This document shows positions 34,281 to 46,652 of a stretch of DNA of 64,000 bases, piece after piece; position 1 is the stretch's first letter, and each line of letters begins with the position of its first letter. The stretch spans positions 584,501 to 648,500 of the forward strand of contig JACVVK020000165.1 in NCBI GenBank assembly GCA_018292915.2, in the 5' to 3' direction. The stretch is from Batillaria attramentaria (taxonomy: Eukaryota > Mollusca > Gastropoda > Batillariidae). The translations under genes and the position numbers were made by a program. The notes under the pieces were generated by a model. That model ran no database searches. It was not told the origin of the DNA and worked only from the letters and a program-made list of their open reading frames with translations.

Positions 34281-35285
34281 TTGTGAGATGGCCCAGTCTG
34301 ACTTGGTAATTAAAACCTTGAAGACAGTTGGTGGAAAGACAAACATGGCGATAGAGACTGTTTGTGATCAGAGAAGAAATCTTCCACAGACAAACTAGCA
34401 ACTGTCATCCCATACACCGTACTGTCGTTGCTTTATGGAGTGGAAATACTGTACTGTACAAAGATTGTAAATACTGTACAAACATTGTAAATACTGTACA
34501 AAATAGAGAAGATATTTGTAACTATATTATAACTACCGTGAATATTGTAAAAAAAAAATGTAAATACTGTATTGTTGTTATTCTAGTCGTCAAATATTGT
34601 AAATACTGTAAATATCAGAAACAGGATCCAACTGTAGGAATAGTAGTATTTCAAAGTTCAAGTGTGTCACAGTGTGTGTTTTGGTTGATTTGTCCAATGT
34701 TCAGCTTTAGCTGTTTGGCTGTATTATGTTGATAGATTATGTTGATAGGTTATGTTGATAGGTTATGTTGATTATGTTGATAGATTATGTTGATAGATTA
34801 TGTTGATACATTTTCCAGTAATGTTTATGGTTTGGGTGATCAGCTAGGGCCCTCGTGTTTGTGTTATTTCAGCATATTTGGAATAGTGGTGGTGGTGGGT
34901 GGGTGGGTGGGTTAATTGGGGGTGGGGGGATGAGGGGGGCATATTTCTAACCACATAACAAATCAGACGGATTGTTTTTATTTTCAGTTTCTCGTTGTTT
35001 CATGGTATACAGATACTTTTGAACATCTATTTTCAATAACACTTTGGAAACTGAACCAAATCTTGACTTGAGTGTTTGCTGTGGAAAAGATTTCTTGTAT
35101 GATTCTGTCTTGTCACTCGTTTCACGTCGTCCGTTGTCGTGACGAAATCTACACATTGCTGTGTGTCTGTGTTTCCACATCATAACGTTTGTTACACAGC
35201 ATTCATTCCCACTCACACTGTGACACCACACGTTCAAATCGTTGTCGCTGTTGTTTATGTTTTCTTGTTTTTGTTTCTCTCTCTC
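34281..35285. other. 3' flank of copy B, second part
   Basis: Continues homology with unit 1 (from 18670 to about 19850). Contains the ACATTGTAAATACTGTAC repeat and a short 13-nt minisatellite (34722-34810). No gene. Confidence 0.5.
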
Positions 35286-35289
35286 TCTC

Positions 35290-35943
35290 TAGTAATTCTA
35301 GTACCGACCAAAAGTTTAAAATCCTCAAACTTCTACCTCTTAAACAGCATCTGGAGTTTAACAAATGCTTACTGATGCACAAAATTGTTTACTACAAAGC
35401 CCCAACATATCTTCATCAACTATTTAATTTCGAACATGATAAAAAACACAACACAAGGAACAGTCTGCTCCCAGTGCCTCGTCCAAGGGTTGATATATAT
35501 AAAAGTAAAAGTAGCCTGTCTTTCTCAGGGGCATCCATGTGGAACTCTTTACCACTGAGTATCCAAAACGTTTCCAAATTCATAAACTTCAAACAAATTC
35601 TACACGATACGCTTATCTGACGATATATATAGAAATGTGTTACATACATGTTTTGCAATATTAGAGACGACTGTAAATTTCTTACTTGGCATACAACCAG
35701 TATCATCAGCACATGCCACGTATGTTTTGATTTGTTTTATCGTGTGTATTTTTCTCTCCTGTATTTCCCCTAGATAGTTTATACTTTAAAAAAAAAAAAA
35801 CTTTTGTATTGTTTGTTTGTTTGTTTTGATTTTTTTTTCTCAATACCCTTTAATGTAGAATAGCAGGACAGCATGTAAGATAGGCAGCAATGCCTAAATG
35901 CTCTATCCTGAATAAAAAAACGTTTCATCATCATCATCATCAT
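35290..35943 (+). pseudogene. LINE 3' fragment with RT C-terminus and (CAT)n tail
   Basis: The frame to 35620 encodes LLPLKQHLEFNKCLLMHK, YYKAPTYLHQLF, RVDIYKSKSSLSFSGASMWN and SLPLSIQN, the distal RT region of a CR1/Jockey-type LINE. Then about 300 nt of 3' UTR and a TCATCATCATCATC tail. It is 5'-truncated. Direct repeats of about 45 nt (35213-35262 and 35958-36007) flank it. Confidence 0.75.
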
Positions 35944-36032
35944 CTCTCTCTCACTCACTCACACAGTGACACCACACGTTCAAATCGTTGTCGCTGTTGT
36001 TTATGTTCCCTCTCTCTCTCTCTCTCTCCCTC

Positions 36033-36196
36033 GGGGAGCCGAGGTGGTCGAATGGTAGAGCGTTGGACTTCTAATGGTCGGGTCGTGAGTTCGTATCCCG
36101 GCTGTGGCCAAATATTTGTGCTGGCTTTTTCATCGTTGCCCCGTCTTTGATATCACCCGTATGTGGTGGAAAAGGACGTTAAATTTCCAAACACCC

Positions 36197-36206
<10 letters not shown>
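36033..36206 (+). mobile_element. tRNA-derived SINE
   Basis: Same family as 24442-24614: GGTGGTCGAATGGTAGAGCG head and GTGGAAAAGGACGTTAAA tail. Inserted in a CT microsatellite. Confidence 0.9.
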
Positions 36207-36228
<22 letters not shown>

Positions 36229-36516
36229 GTTTAATTGTTACATCTTTTGATCTTGTTCTGAAGCGCCCACTGCACTAACCCCTAATACATGGAATCTGTC
36301 GGGGGGGGGGGGGGGGGGAAGAACGGGAGATTGCTACTGATGTCCCCGCTTCGTTCACGACCATTACCGAACAACGCGTCGCGCGGGTGGGTTCCTTGCT
36401 GAAAAGGGGGTGGCCTACTTTCCACAGCGCGCGAGGATGATACGCTTGGCTTAATTCGCTTCTTGCTGACACGTTGCGTAGCAGGTTGGGTGCAGTATCT
36501 CTCTTTCGCACGATAT

Positions 36517-36606
36517 CTGTTGACACGAAACAACCAGGAAGTTTCTCGTCTGTTCTGACAACTCACTCCGCCATATTGACGTAAACCAGTGGACACTTCA
36601 CGCCAG
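36517..36606 (+). other. Putative 5' non-coding leader exon of copy C
   Basis: CACTCCGCCATATTGACGTA to CACGCCAG|GTGAGT. The donor is closer to consensus than the GTAAAT of the other copies. Confidence 0.45.
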
Positions 36607-37039
36607 GTGAGTTCTTACTATTATTGTTTGACAGTTGAGTTGCTCGCCATTTACGAGGGATGGGAAACAGGTTTGTAGCCTCCACATAAAGATTACACTG
36701 CAGAAAAGATATGGTCATTTACTTTTCAACTAGCTGGTGTACCCGGGCTGATGATGTGATCTGTGTAGAAAGTCTGCTTTGGAAATGTTCAGCCCACCAA
36801 ATGTGAAAAATAAATGCAATTCTAAATCCCGAAATTTAAATAGCTGAGCTAACCCTTCGCACCACGTGATGTGTAATGTGTTTATGTCCAGTGTGTGAGA
36901 ATGCGTGTGATTCACGTGAGCGTGCGTGTTGGGTTCAGTTCGCGGCGCTTTGAGCCGAATCATGAAATTGGGTAAAGCGTCTTTACAATACTCATTATTA
37001 TCATTATTAAAGTGTGACCTGTCTGGTAAGTGTTTTCAG

Positions 37040-37233
37040 ATCCCCCTATTTGGCGTTACGTAGTGGAAAAGGACGTTAAACTCCGATGTTTTTAGATGTT
37101 TTTCCGCTATAATTTTGCCGGGGTTCCCCTGAGTACAGCTATCAATTTCGATCGCGATGTGAGAACTCTAAATTGTGTTTTCTGGTCTCACTGTCTGGCG
37201 ATACGTAGTGGAAAAGGACGTTAAACTGCGATT
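37040..37233 (+). repeat. Two headless SINE-tail fragments
   Basis: ACGTAGTGGAAAAGGACGTT followed by AAACT occurs twice (about 37058-37082 and 37203-37228) without the tRNA head. Both sit in a roughly 145-nt direct repeat that also has GATCGCGATGTGAGAACTCT-like sequence. Confidence 0.6.
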
Positions 37234-37329
37234 TTCCCCATTTTCTCTTTCCGCTAGAACGAGACCGGGGTTCCCCAGAATACAGCCACCAATTTTGATC
37301 GCAATGTGAGAACTCTAAATAAGGTTTTA

Positions 37330-37392
<63 letters not shown>

Positions 37393-38019
37393 CAAACACT
37401 GTTTATCTATAAATATAAATGAGCAGTGTTCATGGTCTGTTTGTATGTCTGTCTGTCTGTCTGCCTGTCTGTCTGTGCGCGCGCGATAAAACCTAACCTA
37501 GAGTTCTCGCACCGTGATCAGAATTGGTGGGTATATGTAAGGAAATCCTGGGCTCATTCTGTCGGGGGAAAACAAATCGTCCTTTACTCTTGCGGACCCG
37601 AAAAGAATCTACTAGAAAACAAATCTCGGAAATCGGAGTTTCACGTTCTCTTCCATCACGTATTGCCAAACAGGGAGACCAGAAAACACTTATTACACAT
37701 ATCACATCATCAGGTGGAGGTGGTTTATATAAATAAATATAATTCTCTCTCTCTCTCTCTCCATCCTATATCTACCTATCCATCCTATATCTATCTATCC
37801 ATCCTATCCGTCCTATCCATCCTATCCATCCTATCTATCCTACCTATCTATACATAGTTGCCCGTTCACCTCTTTAAGTGCCTCTGCAATGCTTCGATCC
37901 ATGTACGGAAAAAGGCGTTATCTCATGAGGTTTCAAAACAGAGGAAAGTCAGACGATGCCACATCGGGCGAATAGGGTGGGTGGTTAACAAGTTCGAAGC
38001 TTAGGGTTTGAATTTCAAT

Positions 38020-38340
38020 AACAAATTTAATAAAGCTGAAAAGATGCAATGCACTGTTGCAAACAAGACTATGTTTTCACTATTGAAAAAGTGTAGAAAA
38101 CCGGATTTGCCGATTGACCAAAAATTAGAGCTCTCTACAAAATGTATTCATCCGTATTGTTGTACGGCAGTGAAGTATGGCCAATGAGTTCACTGGACAT
38201 CTACGATAAATTACAATTGAAATTTTTAAAAAATAATACTCAAGGTTAAAACTTGTAGTCCATCTTGTATGGTTTTTGGTGAGCTGGGTGCGTATCCCAT
38301 CTCCATGGAAGCCAAATGTAGAATGGTTTTGATACAAATC
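38020..38340 (+). pseudogene. Degenerate LINE RT fragment
   Basis: Frames, broken by shifts, give KAEKMQCTVANKTMFSLLKK, then LYGSEVWPMSS-DIYDKLQLKF and a VFGELG-like stretch. This is the thumb and end of a non-LTR RT. Confidence 0.65.
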
Positions 38341-39192
38341 AGTAACGCAACTTGTGAATGCTGGTGTAACGCCGGGAGGGAAGGTGTCGTCGTGTGTAGG
38401 TTACATTAATAAAAATAAAGGTGTGCATGATTTTAGTTAGCGTATGTAAAGGGGCAGTGAATGTCTGGTGTGTGTCTGCGAGTCTGTAATTGACTTGAGG
38501 ACACGGCCTGTGCAAGCTCTGAGAAAGTGTGAATCACGCTTGCTTTAGCACGCACTCACTTCACTCACACAACCACTCCCTAACGCACGCTATCAATAAC
38601 TGAGAGAAGAGGAACGTTCAAACATAGTGATTATTACACAAATATGATAACACTGAAACAAAAAGGGGGAAAATCACAGTAATCACTCAGTAAATCATGG
38701 CACAAATTAACAAAAGAACGGAATTATGGATTACAGATTCGGAGAAAAATATTAGCTCGTGTACGGCTGCTATGCTGTCTGGCGGTCACTCTACGAATAG
38801 AAATAGCACTAGGAATGAAATAGCCAAACCGTGCTGAACAGCGGGGAAAACGAACTAATCCTTCTCTAGCAAAACAAGCACTTCTAAAATAACAGACAAA
38901 ACTCCTAATTAACGTGAATCACTTAACCCATATTACTATTCAAACTAACGGTCAGACAAAACCAAAGGAGAGGAGGGGCACAGGACCAGAATAAGAATTA
39001 TCATAAAACAAACTCTACGTAGGACTGGGAATTCCGGGGAGAGGGGAAACCGAAAGGCTGGGCGCTAAGAATAGAATTCCTCCACTGCGGTGACTGTGTA
39101 GTCGCGGGAGACGTCAGAAGTTCGCGGTACGCGCTCGCTCGCTCGCTTGCTGCCGGGGAAAAGTTACGCGGACTATGGGTCAGTAGTGAGAT

Positions 39193-39903
39193 TTAGCGCG
39201 CCTTCCTCATTGAGGAGAGTATGCAAATTCAGCCCGCTCTGACGTCATCACAGCGCACTACCCGGGGTTTCGTAGTGGCCACCCGTTTAGCGTGCCACCG
39301 AATTTCGCAGAGTAAGGAGACAAGGGAGACAACTCCAGTCAGGATGCGAGTCTCTCATCAGACGAAAGCCAGCGTGGTTACTTGTCAACACAAGCCGTTC
39401 ACTGATTACATTAACTTATCTGGCTTCGCTGAACACAAAATGTACTCACATCGCATTTTTTAATGAAATCGATCCCCTATTCTTGTAGTCTTGGACCTCT
39501 CTAGGATTTAACCGATTGGTAAAATGTTTGTGAAAATCTCAAGCGAGGCGCACCTTTGTGGCCGCCATATTGGATTTGGCAGGCAGGACAGCGCTCGTGG
39601 GGTGTCCCAGTAAAATCGAAAAATAAAATATTTAGGATCTTCTCCACCCACTGCTGACTGCGAATTTCATAAAATGAAACATCAGTAGACCTATAAGTAA
39701 TGCGCAAACAACACATTCTACAAGTTTGAGTACATAAAAAGACGTACGAAAATGGCTTCGTAGAATGGGCGATTCTCACGAAGTTCGCAGAGGGAAAATG
39801 GTTTCGGAGAGGAAGCCTCTGGCGGGTGACCCCAAAGCACGCAGGATGTGATGACGCCAGAGGCTGAATTTGCATACTCTCCTCAGTGAGGAAGGCGCGC
39901 TAA
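39193..39903. mobile_element. MITE-like element with about 45-nt inverted repeats
   Basis: Ends TTAGCGCGCCTTCCTCAYTG then AGGAGAGTATGCAAATTCAG, in inverse orientation at 39193 and 39903. The interior of about 620 nt has no transposase. Target duplication not clear. Confidence 0.7.
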
Positions 39904-40504
39904 GTGTCTCTAGTGTACGCTGAACATCTTCGCATCAGCGAGAAAAATAGCTGACACACACTAGCGCTGTTGAATAATTACACTGAAGGAGAACAATTCT
40001 TGGAGAAATACACTTACAAAAACTTAACATAAAAGAACGCACTGGTTTACACAATTTATGCACTAAAGTCCTATAGAAATACATTAGTAAAAATAGCGCT
40101 GCTGACTGCAGTGTCTACGTGAAAACTTGGAAACTGACTGAATCCCTAAAACATCAAAATCGCATGAGTTGGCATTAACTAACAAACACTAGAATATCAC
40201 CAAAAGAACTGGGGCACTTACATTTTGCGGTCCGAACAGGTGGGTATCCGAAAGAAACACAAACCCCAAAAGGTAGTCCACACAACTGATTTAGATGAGA
40301 AAACTTGGTCGGCCCGAGGGGGGTAATCCAAAAGTCGGGAGCGCTCTGATTTTCGGCGCGAAAACAGGGGCTTTTATAGGGTGGGGCTAGGCGGGGCTGG
40401 CTCGCGGGACGGCCTTGGAACTGACCAGCGTGCGCGCACGTGAGGGCCGAAGGGAGGTGGGAAGGCAAAGCAACGTGACTTTTTAATCTCGATACCAAAC
40501 CAGG

Positions 40505-40683
40505 GTGGTGGGTGGGTGTTTGGGGGTTTAACGTCCTTTTCCACCACATACGGGTGATATCAAAGACGGGGCAACGATGAAAGAGCCAGCACAAATATTT
40601 TGCCCCAGCCGGGATCGAACCGCTCACTGACGACCCGAACATTAGAAGTCCAACGCTCTACCATTCGACCACCACGGCTCCCC
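40505..40683 (-). mobile_element. tRNA-derived SINE, reverse
   Basis: Same family in reverse. Flanked by ACCAAACCAGGG on both sides, a 12-nt target duplication. Confidence 0.9.
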
Positions 40684-40814
40684 ACCAAACCAGGGACTAA
40701 CTAAAAAATAATAGCAAACTAATTACAAGAACTAAACTACGGCACACATCCTGCATCTAACTACAAATGCTGGTACTAAAATAAAATAAAAACTCAATTC
40801 GCTGCACTGGATCG

Positions 40815-41260
40815 GTGAACATTACTTCCTCATTGTCACGTCTGTGTCAGAACTTGTATGAAAGCACGCAAATAAAACTCCCATGGTTAAAAAGCGTGCA
40901 CACGCTATCATATTATCTAGGTTTGTCATATCTAGGGCTGAAACGTCAAAATGTTATTTATTTCGTTGACCAGTTCAAAACGATAGTCAAGCAGAGATTG
41001 TGCGACAAGTATTTGCAAGCTTAGACACAGAAAGTGTTTGAACTCAATATATGTATAACGTACAGATTGTCTAAAGATAATTTCGGGTTTGAAGAATATT
41101 TGTTAAAAATCCCGATTGCTGCAGGGCATGAGTTCCACTATTAACTGAAATCAGTTGCTCACACTCGCTGATAAAGGCAAGCCGTAGACAAAATATTACC
41201 ACTTCCGCCCTAATGTCATGAAAATGCACAGTTTAATGAATAAAAAGAACAAAATACAAC
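40815..41260 (+). pseudogene. Degenerate LINE C-terminal fragment
   Basis: YFVDQFKTIVKQRLCDKYLQ, then past a stop YRLSKDNFGFEEYLLKIP and the HEFHY remnant. This is the region just after RT in the same LINE type as 38020-38340. The two pieces are probably one element split by inserted DNA. Confidence 0.55.
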
Positions 41261-41489
41261 TACTGAAACTGTCACGCTTTATATTCTATACTGATATTGC
41301 AGTAATATTCTCGTTGTTATGATGTATGACTTTCTTCGCTCTTGTCAGTCAACTTATACTCTTAAATTTAATTTTGTTTGTAGTATGCCTACGGTACTCG
41401 CAACTTGGGCAGAATTATTGTACTTTCCAGGTTGTGGTATTGCTGTACAATGACTATATCAATGTTTATGTCCTGAGTGTTTTTCTTCA

Positions 41490-41770
41490 TTCTGTGCTCT
41501 CAATGTTTATGTTCTTATTGTTTATGCTCTCAATGTTTATGTCCTCAGTGTTTATGTTCTTCATGTCTGTGCTCTCAATGTTTATGTTCTTATTGTTTAT
41601 GCTGTCAATGTTTATGTCCTCAGTGTTTATGTCTGTGCTCTCAATGTTTATGTTCTTATTGTTATGCTGTCAATGTTTATGTCCTCAGTGTTTATGTTCT
41701 TGATGTTTAGTTCTCAATGTTTATGTCTTCAGTGTTTATGTTCTCAATGTGTATGTCCTCAAAGTTTGTG
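41490..41770. repeat. Minisatellite, CAATGTTTATGTYCT type
   Basis: Fifteen-nt-based units such as CAATGTTTATGTCCT and CAGTGTTTATGTTCT, in higher-order pairs. Confidence 0.85.
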
Positions 41771-41799
41771 TTTTTGTAATGAGGGTGGTGTTTATGACG

Positions 41800-42150
41800 T
41801 GTGTGTGAGAAATGTGTACTGAGGGCGATGATTATGACGTGTGTGTGAGAAATGTGTACTGAGGGCGATGTTTATGACGTGTGTGTGAGAAATGTGTACT
41901 GAGGGCGATGATTATGACGTGTGTGAGAGAAATGTGTACTGAGGGCGATGTTTATGACGTGTGTGTGAGAAATGCGTCATGAGGGCGATGTTTATGACGT
42001 GTGTGTGAGAAATGCGTAATGAGGGCGATGTTTTTGACGTGTGTGTGAGAAATGTGTACTGAGGGCGATGTTTATGACGTGTGTGTGAGAAATGTGTACT
42101 GAGGGCGATGATTATGACGTGTGTGTGAGAAATGCGTAATGAGGGCGTTG
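41800..42150. repeat. 40-bp minisatellite
   Basis: Nearly nine copies of a 40-nt unit with GAGGGCGATGTTTATGACGT then GTGTGTGAGAAATGTGTACT. Each copy contains TGACGTGT. Confidence 0.95.
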
Positions 42151-42921
42151 TTGATAATAATGTATTTACACAGTGACATAGCCGCTCGTGGTGCTGCAAT
42201 TGTGATTGTATCGTGGCTTTAAAAGTTCCTTGGGCTCAAAGCCGGAAATAAAATCTTTCTTGGCAAAAAACTGTTTCCATGGCAACAGTACTGTCCTGGG
42301 GGAACAACTCTGGTCCACTTTACACGGCTTTTGGCGATGATTTTGTTGCGCTGCAAGATCAGATAGTTTGCCCGATCTATTGTGCGGCCCTTCTCAATTC
42401 CTTCAACCACCGAGAGACATGGTCAACCTGGTGTGTTAATCACGTCTGTCACAAGTTTTGGGATGGGGCATCCTTGCCGTCAGTTATTGTCAAATCATTA
42501 TGAATGTCTTAAGTGGAACGTGAGCCTTTGTCAGGTGTGGGACTGCCGCACGGGGCGAGATGACGTCCATTTTTGTGGAGCGCTGCTGGGTTACTGACTT
42601 TGACGATCAATAATGCCAAAAATACTCAAACGATTGACGTAACATTTGGTAAGACATGTTTGAAAAAGCAACGCATAAGCGCGTCGGGTTTGGTAGATAA
42701 TATAGTTTGACAATGAAATTTATACTTTATAGCCTATGGAGGCTACGAACTTTTCGCCATCCCTCGAAGTTGTTTGTGTTTTTTTGCAGCCAGGAATGTC
42801 ACCGAGTTGTATCAGTATCTCTGTTAGCGCCTTTACTGACGTGAACTGGGTCATGATGTTGAGTAAGCTCGGGAATTCCCGATTTGCCGAAAAGTGAGCT
42901 TACTCTCTCTCTCTCTCTCTC

Positions 42922-43090
42922 GGGGAGCCGGGACGGTCGAATGGTAGAGCGTTGGACTTCTAATGCTCGGGTCATGAGTTCGTATCCCGGTTGGGGCCAA
43001 ATGTTTGTGCTTGCTTTTTCATCGTTGCCCTGTCTTTGATATCACCTGTATGTGGTGGAAAAGGACGTTAAACCCCGAAACACCAACCCA

Positions 43091-43095
<5 letters not shown>
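42922..43095 (+). mobile_element. tRNA-derived SINE in a CT tract
   Basis: Head GGTCGAATGGTAGAGCG, tail GTGGAAAAGGACGTTAAAC. CT repeats on both sides. Confidence 0.9.
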
Positions 43096-43126
<31 letters not shown>

Positions 43127-43298
43127 AGCGTGAAGTTACAAATGTTTTAACACTTTTTTTTCTCTCAATGTCAATACTGGCATATTACATTTCAGTAATT
43201 TTGTCTGATTCATTGCATGCCGGCTGTTCGCCTGCTACATTATTCCTGTTTATATTATTGATTTTTTTAAAACTTGGTGTGCACTTAAAATCAATAGG

Positions 43299-43300
<2 letters not shown>

Positions 43301-43331
<31 letters not shown>

Positions 43332-43347
43332 AATTAAAATCAATAGG

Positions 43348-43396
<49 letters not shown>

Positions 43397-43412
43397 ACTT
43401 AAAATCAATAGG

Positions 43413-43474
<62 letters not shown>
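43301..43474. repeat. Three (GT)n blocks with repeated spacer
   Basis: Each GT block is preceded by ATTAAAATCAATAGGCATG or the same with CTTAAAA, so the pair was amplified together. Confidence 0.9.
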
Positions 43475-43476
<2 letters not shown>

Positions 43477-43846
43477 CCCTTTATAATCTGGCACGTGTTG
43501 TGTATTCCCTTTATAATCTGGTACATGTACATGTACTCCATGATGTGTATTCCCTTTATTATCTGGTACGTGTACTCCAAAGGGTTTGACTAACCCATCC
43601 CCATGCCCGACCCCACCCCCAGCCTCTCCAGGAAACACATAAACAACAAGAAAACACCCCCCCCCCAACAAATACCAAAACAAAACCAAAGAAAGAAAGA
43701 AAGAAAAAACAAACAAACAAACAAACAAACACGCCAGCAAAAGAAAAAAAATCCGCCTCTTGAATACTACATTCCCCTCACTATTAGTCGTCACACTATG
43801 TGGCATCACACTGCGGAAATCAATGTCCTGTTGCATTTCAGACAAC

Positions 43847-45016
43847 ATGCGACGACACGGTCCCCCACCCCGGGGCAGTCGGGGAGTGTGTTACACGTGT
43901 GGACAGCCCGGTCATATCGCCAGGAACTGTCCCCTTGTCCGGTGCTACAGATGTCAGCAGCTGGGACACGTAGCAAGGAACTGTCCCGGTCCACACAGTT
44001 CTCAGCGCCCACAGTCTGGTCACGTGACAGGCGCCAGTCAAAACCCGGGACAAAATGTTGGTCATTCTCTTCCTCACAGCTCTACACGGACAGTACAAGG
44101 TGTTGGTCGTTATCACCCGTACAGCTCTACACGGACAGTACAGGGTGTTGGTTCATGTCAACAATACGCGAGATATCCTCAGCCTCAGGGCTCTATACAG
44201 ACAGCACAAAGCACAAGTCAGCATCAGGGCTCTATACATACAACAGGCACAAGTCAGCCTCAGACACCAGTAGATATGGCCGAAAACCTCTGGCTTCAGT
44301 CTGTACATGACTGGTACCCCAACCTCCACAGCCAAACCTACTTCCTCCCTCCGCTTCATTTCAACAGAGTGCAGCACGACGTACAGACGGTATCCGGACT
44401 GCCGGTACTAGTTCCACAGGAAGCATCAGATCAGGCTGGCCAGGTGCCCATTAACGTTCCCAGTGGACCACCCCCTCAGTCTAACCCCCCACCCCTTGCA
44501 TCACGAGTGTATCAGCCAGTTCCCCCTGGTGACCCGCTACCCCCGGTCCAAGACAGTGATGTGAGGGACGATCGCGCGCTGCAGCAGGTGCTTCAACGTC
44601 TGCAGCAAGTGGCGGAGAGGAGGCAGGAGGTCATGATGGTACTGTCCCAGTTACAGTTCAGGAAATACCTCGACAACCAAGTCGATCCAATCTCTGCCGC
44701 AGCTACCCGCCTTCTCCCTCGACCACCCACGCTGGGTAAACCGGACGGTGACTTTGATGTGTTGATAATAAGCCGCCGGTATGGTCTGATAGTAGGGGAA
44801 GTGAAATCAGTGGGAGACAACCCCCAGCTCACCACGGACCAGGCGGTGGTGGCCAAAGTACAGAGGGCTGTGAAGCAACTGAACACAGCTCACAATCTGT
44901 TGGGACGTCTTGTGTCAGACTTGGGGCCCATCAACATCACGAAGATACTGATGTTACCCAACGTGACGACAGCACAGCTGGTACAGGCTATTGACACAAA
45001 CCCTCAGGTCCAGCAG
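43847..45016 (+). CDS. Copy C exon 1: zinc knuckles, repeats, nuclease-like domain
   Basis: 390 codons. Start ATG follows the acceptor GCATTTCAG by 5 nt and aligns with A and B. CCHC knuckles bind single-stranded nucleic acid in retroviral Gag and cellular CNBP-type proteins. The domain at 295-390 has a hydrophobic strand with D304 and a GEVK strand with E318 and K320, then helices (AVKQLNTAHNLLGRLV) and an ITKILMLP strand, as in NERD and related PD-(D/E)XK folds. Ends CAG|GTGATC; a CAG|GTCCAG donor 9 nt earlier would also keep frame. Confidence 0.85.
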
Positions 45017-45557
45017 GTGATCTCTCTCTCTCTCTCTCTCTCATAGTTTCTGCACACGCATTGTTACAAATTCCGTAGGAGTACCATAATCTTTGGTTTC
45101 TGTGTTAATAGCTTTGCCAAAGACGATAGATCCACAAGAGCGTAGCGGATCTAGGGTCATGGTTTTGTCCAAGTCATTGAATACGTACGTCAGTTAGTGA
45201 CGTAAATAACACAACCCTGAACATAATGACGTTGGTCGTGACGTTTGCAGTTACTGGTCGGAGTTGTACAAGAGATCGTTTGGTTTTTGTCGTGTATGGA
45301 AATGAGTGGAAAGTCCATTATAATTTGTGATTCTTCTGATAAAACATGTTTCGTGCCACTTGAAACTTATGCAGATGTGAGTAACGTATTGAGTGAGAAA
45401 GCAATTTCTCTCTCGTCTGTCGTAGTCAGTTACTAAAGTAGACTACAAAGTTGCGAAGTGTCTTAACAGTAGAGCGCGGTCATGGACTACAAGATGCTTG
45501 GTGTATGCAGACACGTAACACGTTGGCTGGGACGAGTCAGGAAAGGTAACCCACGAA

Positions 45558-45630
<73 letters not shown>

Positions 45631-46591
45631 CTCCAGGACGTCTGTCAATGTGTGGGAGCAACAGATACCGCTGCCGCTGTGGCCCGCTGTCTTTGTGCCG
45701 ACAGTTCCGAGTGGTGGGAACGAAGTGTGACAGACCACGGCCAGGACACAAACATGACAAAAGATATCTATGAGAGACTGGTCGCTAGGTGGGTGGACAG
45801 CACTTTTCCTGTAAACGATCATTAAAAGATTATCAGTTTCAAAGGATGGGAGACAGCTATTTTTACTCTCTCTCTCTCTCTCTCTCTCTTGTTGTTGATG
45901 TACAGACACGCAAGCTATTTTTGTTAATGAGTACATCCGACCAAATATAGATTATGCGTCAACTATATGGGACGGTTGTGGTGAACTTCATCTTAGAAAA
46001 GTAATTCCCTGTACCGTCGCGGCATTAAGCTTGTCCTTCCCGACCCCACTCTCACCACGGATGAAAAGCTCACGATGCTATCTACCATTAGGAAAACATT
46101 TGGCCCTCAACAAATGCCTGATGATGCATAAAGTACTTAAAGGGAAAGCCCCTTCCTACTTGTCAAAACTCTTCAGGCCCAGTGACACCCGATACAGCAC
46201 CTCGAAGAATAGTCTTTTCGTCATACGTCCACGTCTAGACTTGTTCAAGTCTAGTCTCTCCTATTCTGGTGCATTCATCTGGAACTCGCTACCACCTGAG
46301 GTCGGACTAATTAATAATTTCTCAAGATTCAAGGTTCAAGTGTGTAAGACTTTTCTGACTAATTAATAATTTCTCAAGGTTCAAGGTTCACGTTCGTCAA
46401 TATTATTCTCGTTTACTATTGAAAAAAAAAAAAAGTTTTTCCCTTACTCTGTTATTAGTTCCTAGAATTTCTATGTGTATTTGTCGCATTTGAATTGATA
46501 ACTTTCTCATTGTTTACATAAGCATTGTCGCTGTAATGTTCGTGACATGTGCTGCAAACCGTGCAAGCGCTGGTCAGTCCGCGCGCGCACG

Positions 46592-46652
<61 letters not shown>

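Larger units (their letters stand above)
36607..43841. other. Intron 0 of copy C, 7.2 kb
   Basis: Filled with repeats: two SINE tails (37040-37081 and 37186-37233), (CA)n (37333-37387), a CTATCCATC run (37765-37855), LINE RT remnants (38020-38340 and 40815-41260), a MITE-like inverted-repeat element (39193-39903), SINEs (40505-40683 and 42922-43095), two minisatellites (41490-41770 and 41800-42150) and (GT)n blocks (43301-43474). 42279-42503 has a 74-codon open frame without recognised homology. Confidence 0.55.

Noticed and set aside
42279..42597. Two overlapping open frames of about 70 codons
   Set aside because: No domain, and the frames compete with one another; not supportable as a gene.
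43185..43593. Long open frames rich in Cys-Val, Thr-His or Ser-Leu
   Set aside because: They are translations of (GT)n, (CA)n and (CT)n repeats, here and throughout the window.
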